From Streptomyces albus subsp. albus (GTDB lineage: Bacteria; Actinomycetota; Actinomycetes; Streptomycetales; Streptomycetaceae): 64,000 nt of DNA. Position numbers and translations under genes: made by a program. Positions 7,843 to 15,326 of the stretch are shown one piece after another. The notes below the pieces were generated by a model. That model did not search any database and was not told the origin of the DNA. It saw nothing but the letters and a program-made list of their open reading frames with translations. The stretch lies in NCBI RefSeq assembly GCF_000725885.1, contig NZ_JODR01000005.1, forward strand, positions 62,001 to 126,000, given 5' to 3'. Numbering within the stretch: the first letter of the stretch is position 1; the number at the start of each line of letters is the position of its first letter.

Positions 7843-9100
7843 GCTGCTTCTCCTCGCGGGTGAGGCGTACCGCCAGGGCGAGGGTGTCGTCCCGGTGGAG
7901 GATGCGGGTGTGCATGTCCCCGGCGATGGCTTCGGGGATGTCCGTGATGGCGGCCGTCGCATGCCGGCGGGCCGAGGCGGCGAGGCGCCGCTCGCCCTCC
8001 AGCGGGTCGCGGCGGCTCTCGGTGAGACCGTCGGTGTACAGCACGAGCAGGTCTCCCGGACCCAGCCGGGCGGGAAGCACTTCTTCGCTGCCGGGCATCG
8101 GGAAGCCGATCCCGCGGCCGGGGACCTCCAGGTACTCGCTGCGCCCGTCGGCGCGGACCAGCAGGGCCGGCGGATGGCTGCCGTTGGCCAGCAGCAGTTC
8201 TCCCGTCGCGGGGTTGAGACGGGCCAGCAGCAAGGTGGCCATCAGCTGCGGGTCGATGCCCCGCAGGATCTCGCTGACCCGTTCGACGATGTTCTTCGGG
8301 TGGTGCCCCTCCAGCGCCAGCGTGCGCACCGCGTGGGTGACGTTCAGCGCGCTGCGGGTACTGCGTACGCCGTGGCCGAGCGCGTCCACGACGGTGATGT
8401 GCACCGTGCCGTCGGGAAGGGTGAACCAGTCGTACAGGTCGCCGCCCGTGGGGGCGTCGGTGTCGGCCGGTGCGTAGTGCACGGCCAGCTCCACACCGGG
8501 TACGTGCGGCGGCGCGGGACGCAGCGCGTCCTCCAGCTCGCGGAGCGTCTGGCCGTGGGCGCGGCGCAGTTGCTCGTCCCGCTCCTCCAGCTGCACGTAC
8601 AGGGCCAGGACGCCGCTGTTGGTCTCGGCCAGTTCGTCGGTCAGCCGCTGGTGGCTCGCGGTGAGGTCGTCGATCTCCGCGAGCAGGGCCCGCATCTCCG
8701 CCTCGGTGGCCGCCTCGTCACCGTCGTCCTCCCCGCCGCCGGCCGTGGGGGGCGCGGCGGGGCCGGGCAGCGGCAGCCGCCAGACGGTCTCCCCGTCGCC
8801 GCCGCGCTGCGCGGGCAGCGGCAGCGCGCCGCGGTCCGTGGGCGTGCCCGGCGCCGGGGCGTCGGTGGTGAGGGTCACCACCAGTTCCCCGGTGCCGTCC
8901 TCGTCCGCTCCGGTGGCCGGGACGCGGGTGGCCCGCAGCCCGAGACCGGTCCCGCGCGCCAGCAGGGGGCGGGCCACCTGGCTCACGGAGAGCACCAGAC
9001 GGCCGCGGACGGGCGTGGGCAGGCCGTGGCTGTCGGCGAGCCGCCGCACGGCCTGCCGGACGTGGGCGAGCGTGGCCAGTCCGCTCTCGTGGACGTTCAT
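7838..9100 (-). CDS. SpoIIE/PP2C-type serine phosphatase, RsbU-like, last gene of stressosome operon
   Basis: 420 residues from ATG 9100, overlapping the stop of the upstream gene (ATGA). Residues 1-~110 resemble a diverged HATPase-like region. An acidic linker and a probable coiled coil (about 130-195, ALLAEIDDLTASHQRLTDEL) follow, then a PP2C/SpoIIE domain from about 210: ADTDAPTGGDLYDWF supplies the metal-binding aspartate, VVDALGHG and TDGLTESRRD the next motifs, DDTLALAVRL the last. Such proteins dephosphorylate anti-anti-sigma factors and so release a sigma factor. As the final gene after RsbR/S/T-like genes it is the likely output phosphatase, perhaps for the sigma factor at 6307. Confidence 0.9.
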   Translation of the reverse strand: MNVHESGLATLAHVRQAVRRLADSHGLPTPVRGRLVLSVSQVARPLLARGTGLGLRATRVPATGADEDGTGELVVTLTTDAPAPGTPTDRGALPLPAQRGGDGETVWRLPLPGPAAPPTAGGGEDDGDEAATEAEMRALLAEIDDLTASHQRLTDELAETNSGVLALYVQLEERDEQLRRAHGQTLRELEDALRPAPPHVPGVELAVHYAPADTDAPTGGDLYDWFTLPDGTVHITVVDALGHGVRSTRSALNVTHAVRTLALEGHHPKNIVERVSEILRGIDPQLMATLLLARLNPATGELLLANGSHPPALLVRADGRSEYLEVPGRGIGFPMPGSEEVLPARLGPGDLLVLYTDGLTESRRDPLEGERRLAASARRHATAAITDIPEAIAGDMHTRILHRDDTLALAVRLTREEKQR

Positions 9101-10092
9101 GCCACCCCCGCGAGGCTCACGGCGGTGGCGTCGTCCCGCAGCCGGCGGTGCCGGTGGCCGAGGGCGACCGGCAGCACTTCGGCGGGCAGCCCCAGGAAGT
9201 ACGCCGAGGGCTGCCGCGCCCAGCGGGCCTCGATGCCGTCCGAGTACAGCACGGTCGTCTCGTCGGCGGCCACGGTGGCCGTGCGCGTCTGCACGGTCGG
9301 CAGGTTCCAGCCGACGATGCCCGGCCGGCCGTCCAGTTGACGGTGGGGGCGCTGCGGCGAGAGCACGCACAGCCGGATGTTGCCGACGGCGCAGAAGTCG
9401 GCCGTGCCCGGGGCGATCCGCACAAGTCCTACGGCGGCACCGCGGGTGTGCCGCAGAGCGTGATGCATACGTTGCATGATCTGCTCGAGGGGGTCGTCGC
9501 AGTGGTCGTGGAAAACGCGCAGTCCCCGGCCGGCGGCTTCACCGTGCCCGAGGCCGTCGATGACCAGGGCCGTGCGTATGTGCCCGTTCTCGTGGATCGC
9601 CGCGGAGTCCCCGCAGACGTCCTCGCCCGCGGCCGGCAGGCACACCATTCCGGCGCCGGAGGGCAGGGGCCTGTGCTGGCCGCCGGTGATACGGGCGGCG
9701 GCCACCGTGCCGTCCGGGACCGTCGAGTTGATCCGGAAGTCGGTGGCGATGCGCTGGACGGCACCCAGCCCGGTGCCGAGCGAGCCCGCCGTCGTGTAGC
9801 CGTCGGTCAGGCAGCGTCGCGGGTCGGCCATTCCCGGGCCTCGGTCCACCGCCACTATCTCCAGCCCCTCGCCCAGCGGCAGGGCCTGGAGGTAGACGCT
9901 GCCCTCCCGCGCGTACTTGTCCAGGTTGCTGGCCAGTTCGCTGGCGACGGCCGCCGCCTGGTCGGGCAGGGAGCCGCCCAGCCCGCAGCGCGTGCCGAGG
10001 GAGCGGGCCCGGGTGGCGGCCAGGTGCACGGCGCTGTAGTGGTCGATGCGCGTCTCCACGGTCACCGGCCTGTCCCACGCCTCGGACGTCAT
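9097..10092 (-). CDS. HATPase_c-SpoIIE fusion, RsbX-like regulatory phosphatase
   Basis: 331 residues from ATG 10092. An N-terminal anti-sigma-type ATPase half (ASELASNLDKYAREG, then VDRGPGMADP and GSLGTGLGAVQR as N, G1 and G2 boxes) is joined to a C-terminal SpoIIE phosphatase half (VCGDSAAIHENG, LVIDGLGHGEAAGR, YSDGIEARW, DDATAVSL). This pairing is common in actinobacterial RsbR-RsbS-RsbT operons, where it probably resets the stressosome by dephosphorylating RsbR/RsbS. Both ends overlap neighbouring genes by four bases, indicating coupled translation. The upstream RsbT gene is frameshifted in this sequence, so coupling into this gene may be affected. Confidence 0.9.
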   Translation of the reverse strand: MTSEAWDRPVTVETRIDHYSAVHLAATRARSLGTRCGLGGSLPDQAAAVASELASNLDKYAREGSVYLQALPLGEGLEIVAVDRGPGMADPRRCLTDGYTTAGSLGTGLGAVQRIATDFRINSTVPDGTVAAARITGGQHRPLPSGAGMVCLPAAGEDVCGDSAAIHENGHIRTALVIDGLGHGEAAGRGLRVFHDHCDDPLEQIMQRMHHALRHTRGAAVGLVRIAPGTADFCAVGNIRLCVLSPQRPHRQLDGRPGIVGWNLPTVQTRTATVAADETTVLYSDGIEARWARQPSAYFLGLPAEVLPVALGHRHRRLRDDATAVSLAGVA

Positions 10093-10564
10093 CGGTCGAG
10101 CCACCGCACGGCAGTGATCGTCGTCCCGGCGCCCGGCGCGGTGTGCACCTCGAAGCTGTGCATGAGACGCTGCGCGCCGCCCAGCCCGTGTCCCAGGCCC
10201 GCCCCGGTGGTGAAGCCCGTCCGTCAGCGCGCCCTCGACGTCCTTGATGCCGGGACCGTCGTCCTTGACGACCAGCCGCAGACCGGTGCCGGTGATCTCC
10301 CGTACCGGCTCGATGAACAGGGCACCGCCGCCTCCGTGGATGAGCGCGTTGCGGGCCAGTTCACTCGCCGCCGTCACCACCCGGGTCGACCAGGCTGAAA
10401 CCCAGCTCCTGTGACGCGGCACGGACGGCGTGCCGGACCGTCAGGAGGTCGTCCTCGGTGCGCACCGGATACTCGTGCGAACCCCCCGGCGGGAACTGCC
10501 GGGCCGTCTGCTGCGCCGCGGCGGACGAGGACGAACGCCCGCCGGAGCGTGTGCCCGAGATCAC
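10089..10564 (-). pseudogene. rsbT: RsbT-like anti-sigma kinase with two frameshifts
   Basis: Starting at GTG 10564 (overlapping the RsbS stop), one frame reads EYPVRTEDDLLTVRHAV to GFSLVDP, then hits a stop. The next frame continues with VVTAASELARNALIHGGGG (N box) and VKDDGPGIKDVEGALTDG (G1 box). A third frame then supplies FTTGAGLGHGLGGAQRLMHS (G2 box) and ends with TGA overlapping the next ATG. Indels lie near 10383 and near 10215 (an extra base in GGGC before TTCACC). Without them this would be a normal RsbT of about 155 residues, the kinase that phosphorylates RsbS/RsbR and activates RsbU. Either the gene is dead or the sequence has errors. Confidence 0.8.
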
Positions 10565-10974
10565 TCCCCGGAACCCCGGCCGTCGCGGGTCCGGTGCCAG
10601 CCCAAGGCGGACATGCCCTCTTCGGCGTTCAAGGCGGTCTCCACTCCTGTCAGCTCGATACCGAGTTCCACCAGGGTGATGGCCACGGAGGGCCGCATGC
10701 CGGCGACGATGACGCGGGCGCCCAGCAGTTGCGCCATCGTGCTCAGCTCCATCAGCGCCCGGGCCACGAAGGAGTCGATGATCTCCAGCCGGGAGATGTC
10801 CAGGAGCACGCCGCGCGCCCTGTCCTCGGCGATGCGGGCCGTCAGCTCCTCCGCCAGCGCGGTGGCCTGCTTGTCGTCCAGTTCGTTCAGCAGGCCGGTG
10901 ACCAGGGTGTCACCGAGCCGCAGGATCGGCACGGTGGCGCTCTCGTTCGCGTGGTTGGTGTCCGGGAGAGTCAC
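10561..10974 (-). CDS. rsbS: STAS-domain stressosome protein RsbS
   Basis: 137 residues from GTG 10974, which overlaps the RsbR stop. It is a single STAS domain: VPILRLGDTLVTGLLNELDD, GVLLDISRLEIIDSFVARAL with the phosphorylatable serine position in the ISRLEIIDSF region, and VIVAGMRPSVAITLVELGI. RsbS binds RsbR to build the stressosome and sequesters RsbT until phosphorylated. The order R-S-T-phosphatases in this operon is the classical stressosome module. Confidence 0.9.
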   Translation of the reverse strand: MTLPDTNHANESATVPILRLGDTLVTGLLNELDDKQATALAEELTARIAEDRARGVLLDISRLEIIDSFVARALMELSTMAQLLGARVIVAGMRPSVAITLVELGIELTGVETALNAEEGMSALGWHRTRDGRGSGE

Positions 10975-11856
10975 GGCAGCTTCGGCACCTCCGGCGTGTC
11001 GTCGGCATCGCCCGTGAGCCGCATGGCCGTCGCCAGGGCGTCGGCCAGGGTGGCCCGGGTGAGGATGTCCGACAGATCGATACCCAGCTGGACGATGGTC
11101 TGCGCGATGCCCGGCCGGACACCGCTGATCACGCAGTCGGCGCCCATCAGTCGCACGGCCTTGACGGTCTGGATCAGGTGCTGCGCCACGGAGGTGTCGA
11201 CGGTGGGCACACCGGTGATGTCGATGATGGCGACCGACGCCTCGTGCGTCTGGATGCCCTCCAGCAGGTTCTCCATCACCACCTGGCTGCGCGCGGTGTC
11301 CAGGTTGCCGATCAGCGGCACCGCCAGCACCTTCCGCCACAGCTGCACGACCGGGGTCGACAGTTCGAGCAACTGCCGGCTCTGCCGCCGGATGATCTCC
11401 TCACGGCCCTGGACGTAGGTCTCGAAGGACAGGGCACCCGCCGCGTCCAGCAGATGGTTGACCATCAGCGCCAGCTCGAACAGCTCGCCGGTGGCCAGGT
11501 CCTGGTCCTGGACCGCCTCCAGCAGCGCCTCCTTGAGGGAGAGCACCGCCAGCGCCGTGGCCGTCGGCGGCGTGCCCGCCCGGGCCCGCCGCAGCGACAG
11601 CTCGCACACGGCCTCGCGCAGCGGGGGGGGGGGGGGACTCGCTGACGATCCGGTCTATGGGGAGGTCCCCGGCCAGGCCCTCGCCGAGCGCGGCCACCAG
11701 GCCGTCGGCCTCCTCGCGCAGCTCATCCTCGGCTGCGCTCCGGCCGTACTGCTCCCGCTCGCGCTGCAACTGCACCCACCGGTCGGCTGTCTCCGCCTGC
11801 CGCTGGGCCAGCGCCTGCGTCAGTCGAGCGCGTGCGGTCGGCTTACTGGCAGTCAT
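10971..11856 (-). pseudogene. rsbR: RsbR-type STAS co-antagonist, frame broken at a C14/G14 tract
   Basis: The N-terminal frame starts at ATG 11856 (MTASKPTARARLTQALAQRQ) and runs to IDRIVSESP, then into a run of 14 C on the coding strand (11623-11636). The conserved remainder lies in the next frame: LREAVCELSLRR, the EALLEAVQDQDLATGELF helical region, then a C-terminal STAS domain (AIIDITGVPTVDTSVAQHLI, CVISGVRPGIAQTIVQLGI). Thirteen or sixteen C would join both parts into one ~294-residue RsbR. It would be a cytoplasmic stressosome scaffold with a helical sensor half. The tract may be a slippage hotspot, a true lesion or a sequencing error. It lies 23 bases after the upstream gene and may share that operon. 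Confidence 0.85.
11623..11636. repeat. Homopolymer of 14 G within rsbR
   Basis: Fourteen consecutive G on the plus strand, C14 in the coding sense, sit exactly where the rsbR reading frame changes. The flanking codons on both sides are clearly coding. Loss of one base restores the frame as Ser-Pro-Pro-Pro-Pro-Leu. I noticed no other single-base run of this length in the window. Confidence 0.95.
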
Positions 11857-11879
11857 CTGGGTGTGCCTTCCCCTTTGCG

Positions 11880-12590
11880 TTACGTGACGTTCGCCGCCGG
11901 GCCGGTACTGCGGTTCGTGACCGGACCGATCGTACCCACCTCCCTGACCGGCCGGTTCGCAGGCCCGTCCCGCCCGGCCTCCCTGCGCTCCTGCCCTGCC
12001 TGCCCGCCTGCCATCCGGCCCTTCCCCCCGGGCCCTCCACGGATCGCTCTCGCCAGTGACCGATCCGCACCTGCGTTCGGATTGTGGGGGTACGGGACGA
12101 CGACGATCTGGAAGCCGTCCTCGTACAGGATGTGGCCCGGGTCACGGGAGTGCAGCATGTGACAGTCCACTCCGTGTGCGGCGAGGATCCCCAGATAGCC
12201 GCCCACCCGCGCCACGAGGTGCACGGCGGTCGCCTTGAACCATGCGGCGGCGTGCGGATGCAGGGCCGGGTCGTAGACGGTGGGGTCCGCGTCCGAGGGG
12301 TTCGGGCAGACCGCGTCGTACCACGCGTTGACGGAACGCCGGAAACGCTCCTCCTCCAGGGTGAGCAGCCCGGCGCGGCCGAGATTGTTGACGAGGCCGA
12401 AGACGCCCGTGAAGTGCCCCCGGGTGTTCGGCGTGACCGCCTGGAAGCGGACGTATCCGCCGTCGGCCCCGGTGTCCGCGTCCCCGGCCGCCGCTGCGTC
12501 CACGTCCTGTGGCTCGCGCCCGCCGTCCCCGCGGGCCGCCTCGTGCCGGCCGGCAAGGGCGCGGTCCGTGTACCGGTCGCCGGCGTTCAC
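11880..12590 (-). CDS. Conserved hypothetical protein paired with P-loop gene
   Basis: 236 residues from GTG 12590, overlapping the TGA of the upstream P-loop gene (GTGA). The N-terminal ~45 residues are low complexity. The core (about 48-175) is ordered: YVRFQAVTPNTRGHFTGVFG, LVNNLGRAGLLTLEEERFRR, WYDAVCPNPSDADPTVYDPA, AHGVDCHMLHSRDPGHILYE, with many aromatics. I recall unnamed streptomycete homologues but no function. The last ~50 residues (Gly/Arg/Glu-rich) do not look conserved. The close coupling suggests a joint role with the upstream P-loop protein. The stop is 23 bases before rsbR. Confidence 0.7.
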   Translation of the reverse strand: MNAGDRYTDRALAGRHEAARGDGGREPQDVDAAAAGDADTGADGGYVRFQAVTPNTRGHFTGVFGLVNNLGRAGLLTLEEERFRRSVNAWYDAVCPNPSDADPTVYDPALHPHAAAWFKATAVHLVARVGGYLGILAAHGVDCHMLHSRDPGHILYEDGFQIVVVPYPHNPNAGADRSLARAIRGGPGGKGRMAGGQAGQERREAGRDGPANRPVREVGTIGPVTNRSTGPAANVT

Positions 12591-13267
12591 GCGGGGCAGG
12601 TGCTCGGTCCGAGCCGGTCCGGGAGGCGGTCGCGGGCCGAGGCGAAGGTCTGCTCGGTGTCGAGCGTGCCCACATCGACCGTCACCACGTGCCAGGGGGC
12701 ACGGGTGAGGAGGCGGCGGGTCGGCTCCGCCTCGGCGCGCAGACGGGCGGCGGCGGAGGGAAGGTCGCGCACGCTCCGGGTGCCGGGTGAGCCGGCGAGC
12801 TTGCGGATGTACCAGTCCTCCCAGCCGGCGCCCTCCCGGGCGACCGCGCGCCGCAGCGCGGCGGCCGGATCGTCGTGCACGTACACGACGGTGACCGGCA
12901 CCGGTCCGAGCACGCGTGACAGCCCGTCCACGAAGGAAAACAGCGCCCTCTCGTCGTGCCCCCAGGCGACCGGCGACGGAATGAAGGGCAGCAGCGCGTC
13001 GGTGACCAGGTAGTCCCTTCCGGCCGCCGTCGATGCGGCGACGTAGGCGCGCACGTCCGCGGTCAGCGTCTCGGGCCGTACGGCGGCGGATCCGTCGGCG
13101 AACTCCTGGGCGACGGGCCGGAATTCCTCGCGGGTGAGGATGTCCGCCTTCGCGAACTGGTCGACGGAGGCGCCCGTGGCGGACAGCCACCCGCCCAGCG
13201 CCCGGCAGAGCGTCGATTTGCAGACTCCCGGGCTGCTGCCGATGACGGAGACGAGATGAGGGGTCAT
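12587..13267 (-). CDS. P-loop NTPase with unusual Walker A (GVCKS)
   Basis: 226 residues from ATG 13267. The N-terminus VSVIGSSPGVCKSTLCRALG is a Walker A-like loop in which the usual glycine before the lysine is cysteine. YLVTDALLPFIPSP may carry the Walker B region, and VTVVYVHDDPAAALRRAVAR resembles the adenine-binding or lid part of small kinases. The fold is that of nucleotide kinases or MobB-like proteins; the substrate is unknown. It is the first gene of a minus-strand run that continues through 11880 towards the stressosome genes. Confidence 0.7.
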   Translation of the reverse strand: MTPHLVSVIGSSPGVCKSTLCRALGGWLSATGASVDQFAKADILTREEFRPVAQEFADGSAAVRPETLTADVRAYVAASTAAGRDYLVTDALLPFIPSPVAWGHDERALFSFVDGLSRVLGPVPVTVVYVHDDPAAALRRAVAREGAGWEDWYIRKLAGSPGTRSVRDLPSAAARLRAEAEPTRRLLTRAPWHVVTVDVGTLDTEQTFASARDRLPDRLGPSTCPA

Positions 13268-13339
13268 GACCGCAGTCTCACACCGCCGTCCCGGGGCGGG
13301 CAGTGCCCGAGGGCAACTCGCCCCGGGGCGCGGCGCCGT

Positions 13340-13639
13340 TCAGGGCTTGCCCGCGCCGAACGGGTCCACCTCGGTGAGCAGTTTGTCGATCCGTGCCTTG
13401 TCGACCTTGTTCGTCACCTCCGCCGCCTCCTGCCGGTCGCGTACGCACTTGGAGAGGGTGAAGGCGGAGGAGACGACGAAGATCAGTCCGAGTCCGAGGA
13501 ATCCGCGCTCCCACTGGCCCACGGGCAGTCTCGCGATGCCGACCAGCAGTGCGAGCAGCGCCACCCCGAAGGCGACGGCCGACTGCACGAAGAACGCCGT
13601 GGTGGTGGGGCGTTGGACGGAAGGAGTCATATCAGCCAT
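13340..13639 (-). CDS. YiaA/YiaB family inner-membrane protein
   Basis: 99 residues from ATG 13639; ATG 13630 is an alternative. Two membrane helices (AFFVQSAVAFGVALLALLVG and GFLGLGLIFVVSSAFTLSKC) are followed by VRDRQEAAEVTNKVDKARID and KLLTEVDPF, the conserved tail of streptomycete YiaA/YiaB proteins. Size and topology match the family. The function is unknown. It stands alone between the P-loop operon and the divergent Nudix gene. Confidence 0.9.
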   Translation of the reverse strand: MADMTPSVQRPTTTAFFVQSAVAFGVALLALLVGIARLPVGQWERGFLGLGLIFVVSSAFTLSKCVRDRQEAAEVTNKVDKARIDKLLTEVDPFGAGKP

Positions 13640-13830
13640 ACCGTGAGAGTGCCTCCCGGCCGCGTCCGGCACATGGGTACGGGTACTCAGAATTCGCCCG
13701 TCGGCAGCCTTGCCGGTGCGCTGTTCCGCCCGCCCGCGACCGGCGGCATAGTCTCGGGCCGTCGAAGGAGCGGTGAGGGCCGCGGTCGCGGGAGCCCGCA
13801 CCGGGAAGCGGTGAGACGGACGGTGAGACG

Positions 13831-14628
13831 GTGAACCGGCGGCGCTTGACGACACGGGGCCCGGTGGAGTTCCTGGACGTGCGGCGGGTACGGCTCGTGG
13901 AAGCCGGCAGCCTGCGGGTGACACCGGAGGAACAGCAGGCTGTCGACCGCCTCTGGGCTCAGGCCGTCGCCGGCAACCCGCACCTCTTCGACGGGCCTCT
14001 GGTGGCCTGCACGGGACTGCACCGGCCACGGCCCGGCGTCCTGGAGCTGCGGTGGGTCCGCGCCACCTACCGCCACCGCGCCCTGCGGCTTCTCCGCGCC
14101 CCCGGCTCCTGGGTGCCCTCCCCGGTGTTCGTCACGGTGCTGCAGCCCACGGACGAGGGGCTGGTGGTGGGCCGGGGGTCGGCGACCACGGCGGGCCCCG
14201 GGCGCTGGGGCCTCCCGGGCGGCTCGGCGGAACCGCCGGGGACCGCCGGGCGGCTGCTCGACGAGGCCGCGCTGCGCCGGCACGCCGCGCGGGAACTCGC
14301 CGAGGAGACGGGCGCCGGTGCCGAGCCCGGTGGTCTGACGCTCCACGCTGTCACCCGCGGCGAGTACGGGAAGGTGGGCCTGCACTTCCTCGCGCCGCGG
14401 CTGCCCGCCGCCCTGGTCCGCTCCCGCCACCGCGGCCTGCTCGCCGCGCACGCGGCCCGCGGGGACGAGCCCGAACTGGACCGGCTCGCGTTCGTCCGCT
14501 CGGCGGCGGAGTTGCACGGGCTGGGCCCGCAGGCCGACTACGTACCGCAGCTCGTCGCCCGCTGGGCCGCGCCTCAGCGGGCGGGGGAGGGCCAGTTGCG
14601 GAACTTCTTGGGCCGGGGCGGGGCGTAG
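13831..14628 (+). CDS. Nudix hydrolase
   Basis: 265 residues from GTG 13831 (in-frame or nearby GTGs leave the exact start uncertain). Residues 1-95 form an N-terminal extension (ELRWVRATYRHRALRLLRAP) and the Nudix domain follows. The Nudix box runs from GGSAEPPG through ARELAEETGAGA, giving the REx2EExG catalytic core that binds Mg2+. Nudix enzymes cleave nucleoside diphosphates linked to other groups; the substrate is not evident. The last 55 bases overlap the convergent racemase gene. Confidence 0.85.
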   Translation: MNRRRLTTRGPVEFLDVRRVRLVEAGSLRVTPEEQQAVDRLWAQAVAGNPHLFDGPLVACTGLHRPRPGVLELRWVRATYRHRALRLLRAPGSWVPSPVFVTVLQPTDEGLVVGRGSATTAGPGRWGLPGGSAEPPGTAGRLLDEAALRRHAARELAEETGAGAEPGGLTLHAVTRGEYGKVGLHFLAPRLPAALVRSRHRGLLAAHAARGDEPELDRLAFVRSAAELHGLGPQADYVPQLVARWAAPQRAGEGQLRNFLGRGGA

Positions 14629-15326
14629 GTGCGGACTTTCGAGGTGGTCAGGCCGAGGGCCACAAGGGATTCCGCGATCTTCACCGCGGCGGTCACCCCG
14701 TCGACGACCGGGACACCCGTGCGCTCGACGACGCGTTCGGTCAGGCCGGACATGCCGCCGCAGCCCAGGCAGATCACCTCCGCGCGGTCGTCGGTCACCG
14801 CGCGGGCCGCCTGCTCGGCGATGGCGTCCACGGCGGCCTTCTCGTCACGTTCCAGATCGAGCACGGCCAGCCCGCTGGCGCGCACGGAGGCGCACCGGGC
14901 GCCGAGCCCCGCGCTGTGGAGGCGTTCCTCGATCAGCGGGACGGTGCGGTCGAGACTGGTGACCACGGAGTAGGAGCGGCCGAGGAACTGGGCGGTGCTC
15001 GCGGCGGCTTCGGTGATGTCGACCACCGGGACGTCGAGGAGTTCCTGGAGACCCTCCCGCCCGTGCTCGCCGTAGCCGGCCTGGATGACCGCGTCGAACG
15101 GCTCCGGGTAGGCGCGGACCGTCTCCATCACGGCGACGGCGGCCAGATAGCTCTCGTAGTTGCCCTCGACGGATTCGGCACCGAAGGCGGGGGTCAGCGG
15201 CACGATCTCGGTACCGGGCGCCGCGGCACCGGCTGCCTGACGGCCGATCGACTCGGTGATCGACTCGGTGGTGTTGACGTTGACGACGAGGATGCGCATG
15301 GCCGGGCTTTCTGCTGGAGGGGTCAT
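14574..15326 (-). CDS. Asp/Glu/hydantoin racemase family protein
   Basis: 250 residues from ATG 15326, which overlaps the stop of the permease gene (ATGA); ATG 15299 would start directly at MRILVVNVNT, where most homologues begin. The two catalytic cysteines of the family are not both obvious: AEVICLGCGGMSG supplies the second, while the first site reads VIQAGYGEHG rather than a cysteine. PVVDITEAAA and the GVPVVDGVTAAVKIAESLVA motif are typical of hydantoin and allantoin racemases. Co-expression with an NCS1 permease suggests uptake and processing of a hydantoin or purine-derived ring. The missing first cysteine makes true racemase activity uncertain. Confidence 0.8.
   Translation of the reverse strand: MTPPAESPAMRILVVNVNTTESITESIGRQAAGAAAPGTEIVPLTPAFGAESVEGNYESYLAAVAVMETVRAYPEPFDAVIQAGYGEHGREGLQELLDVPVVDITEAAASTAQFLGRSYSVVTSLDRTVPLIEERLHSAGLGARCASVRASGLAVLDLERDEKAAVDAIAEQAARAVTDDRAEVICLGCGGMSGLTERVVERTGVPVVDGVTAAVKIAESLVALGLTTSKVRTYAPPRPKKFRNWPSPAR

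Noticed and set aside
9097..10422. Single 441-residue fusion of RsbT and the phosphatase
   Set aside because: The apparent fusion arises because a frameshift puts the middle of rsbT into the frame of the next gene; the ATG 10092 with ATGA overlap is the natural start.
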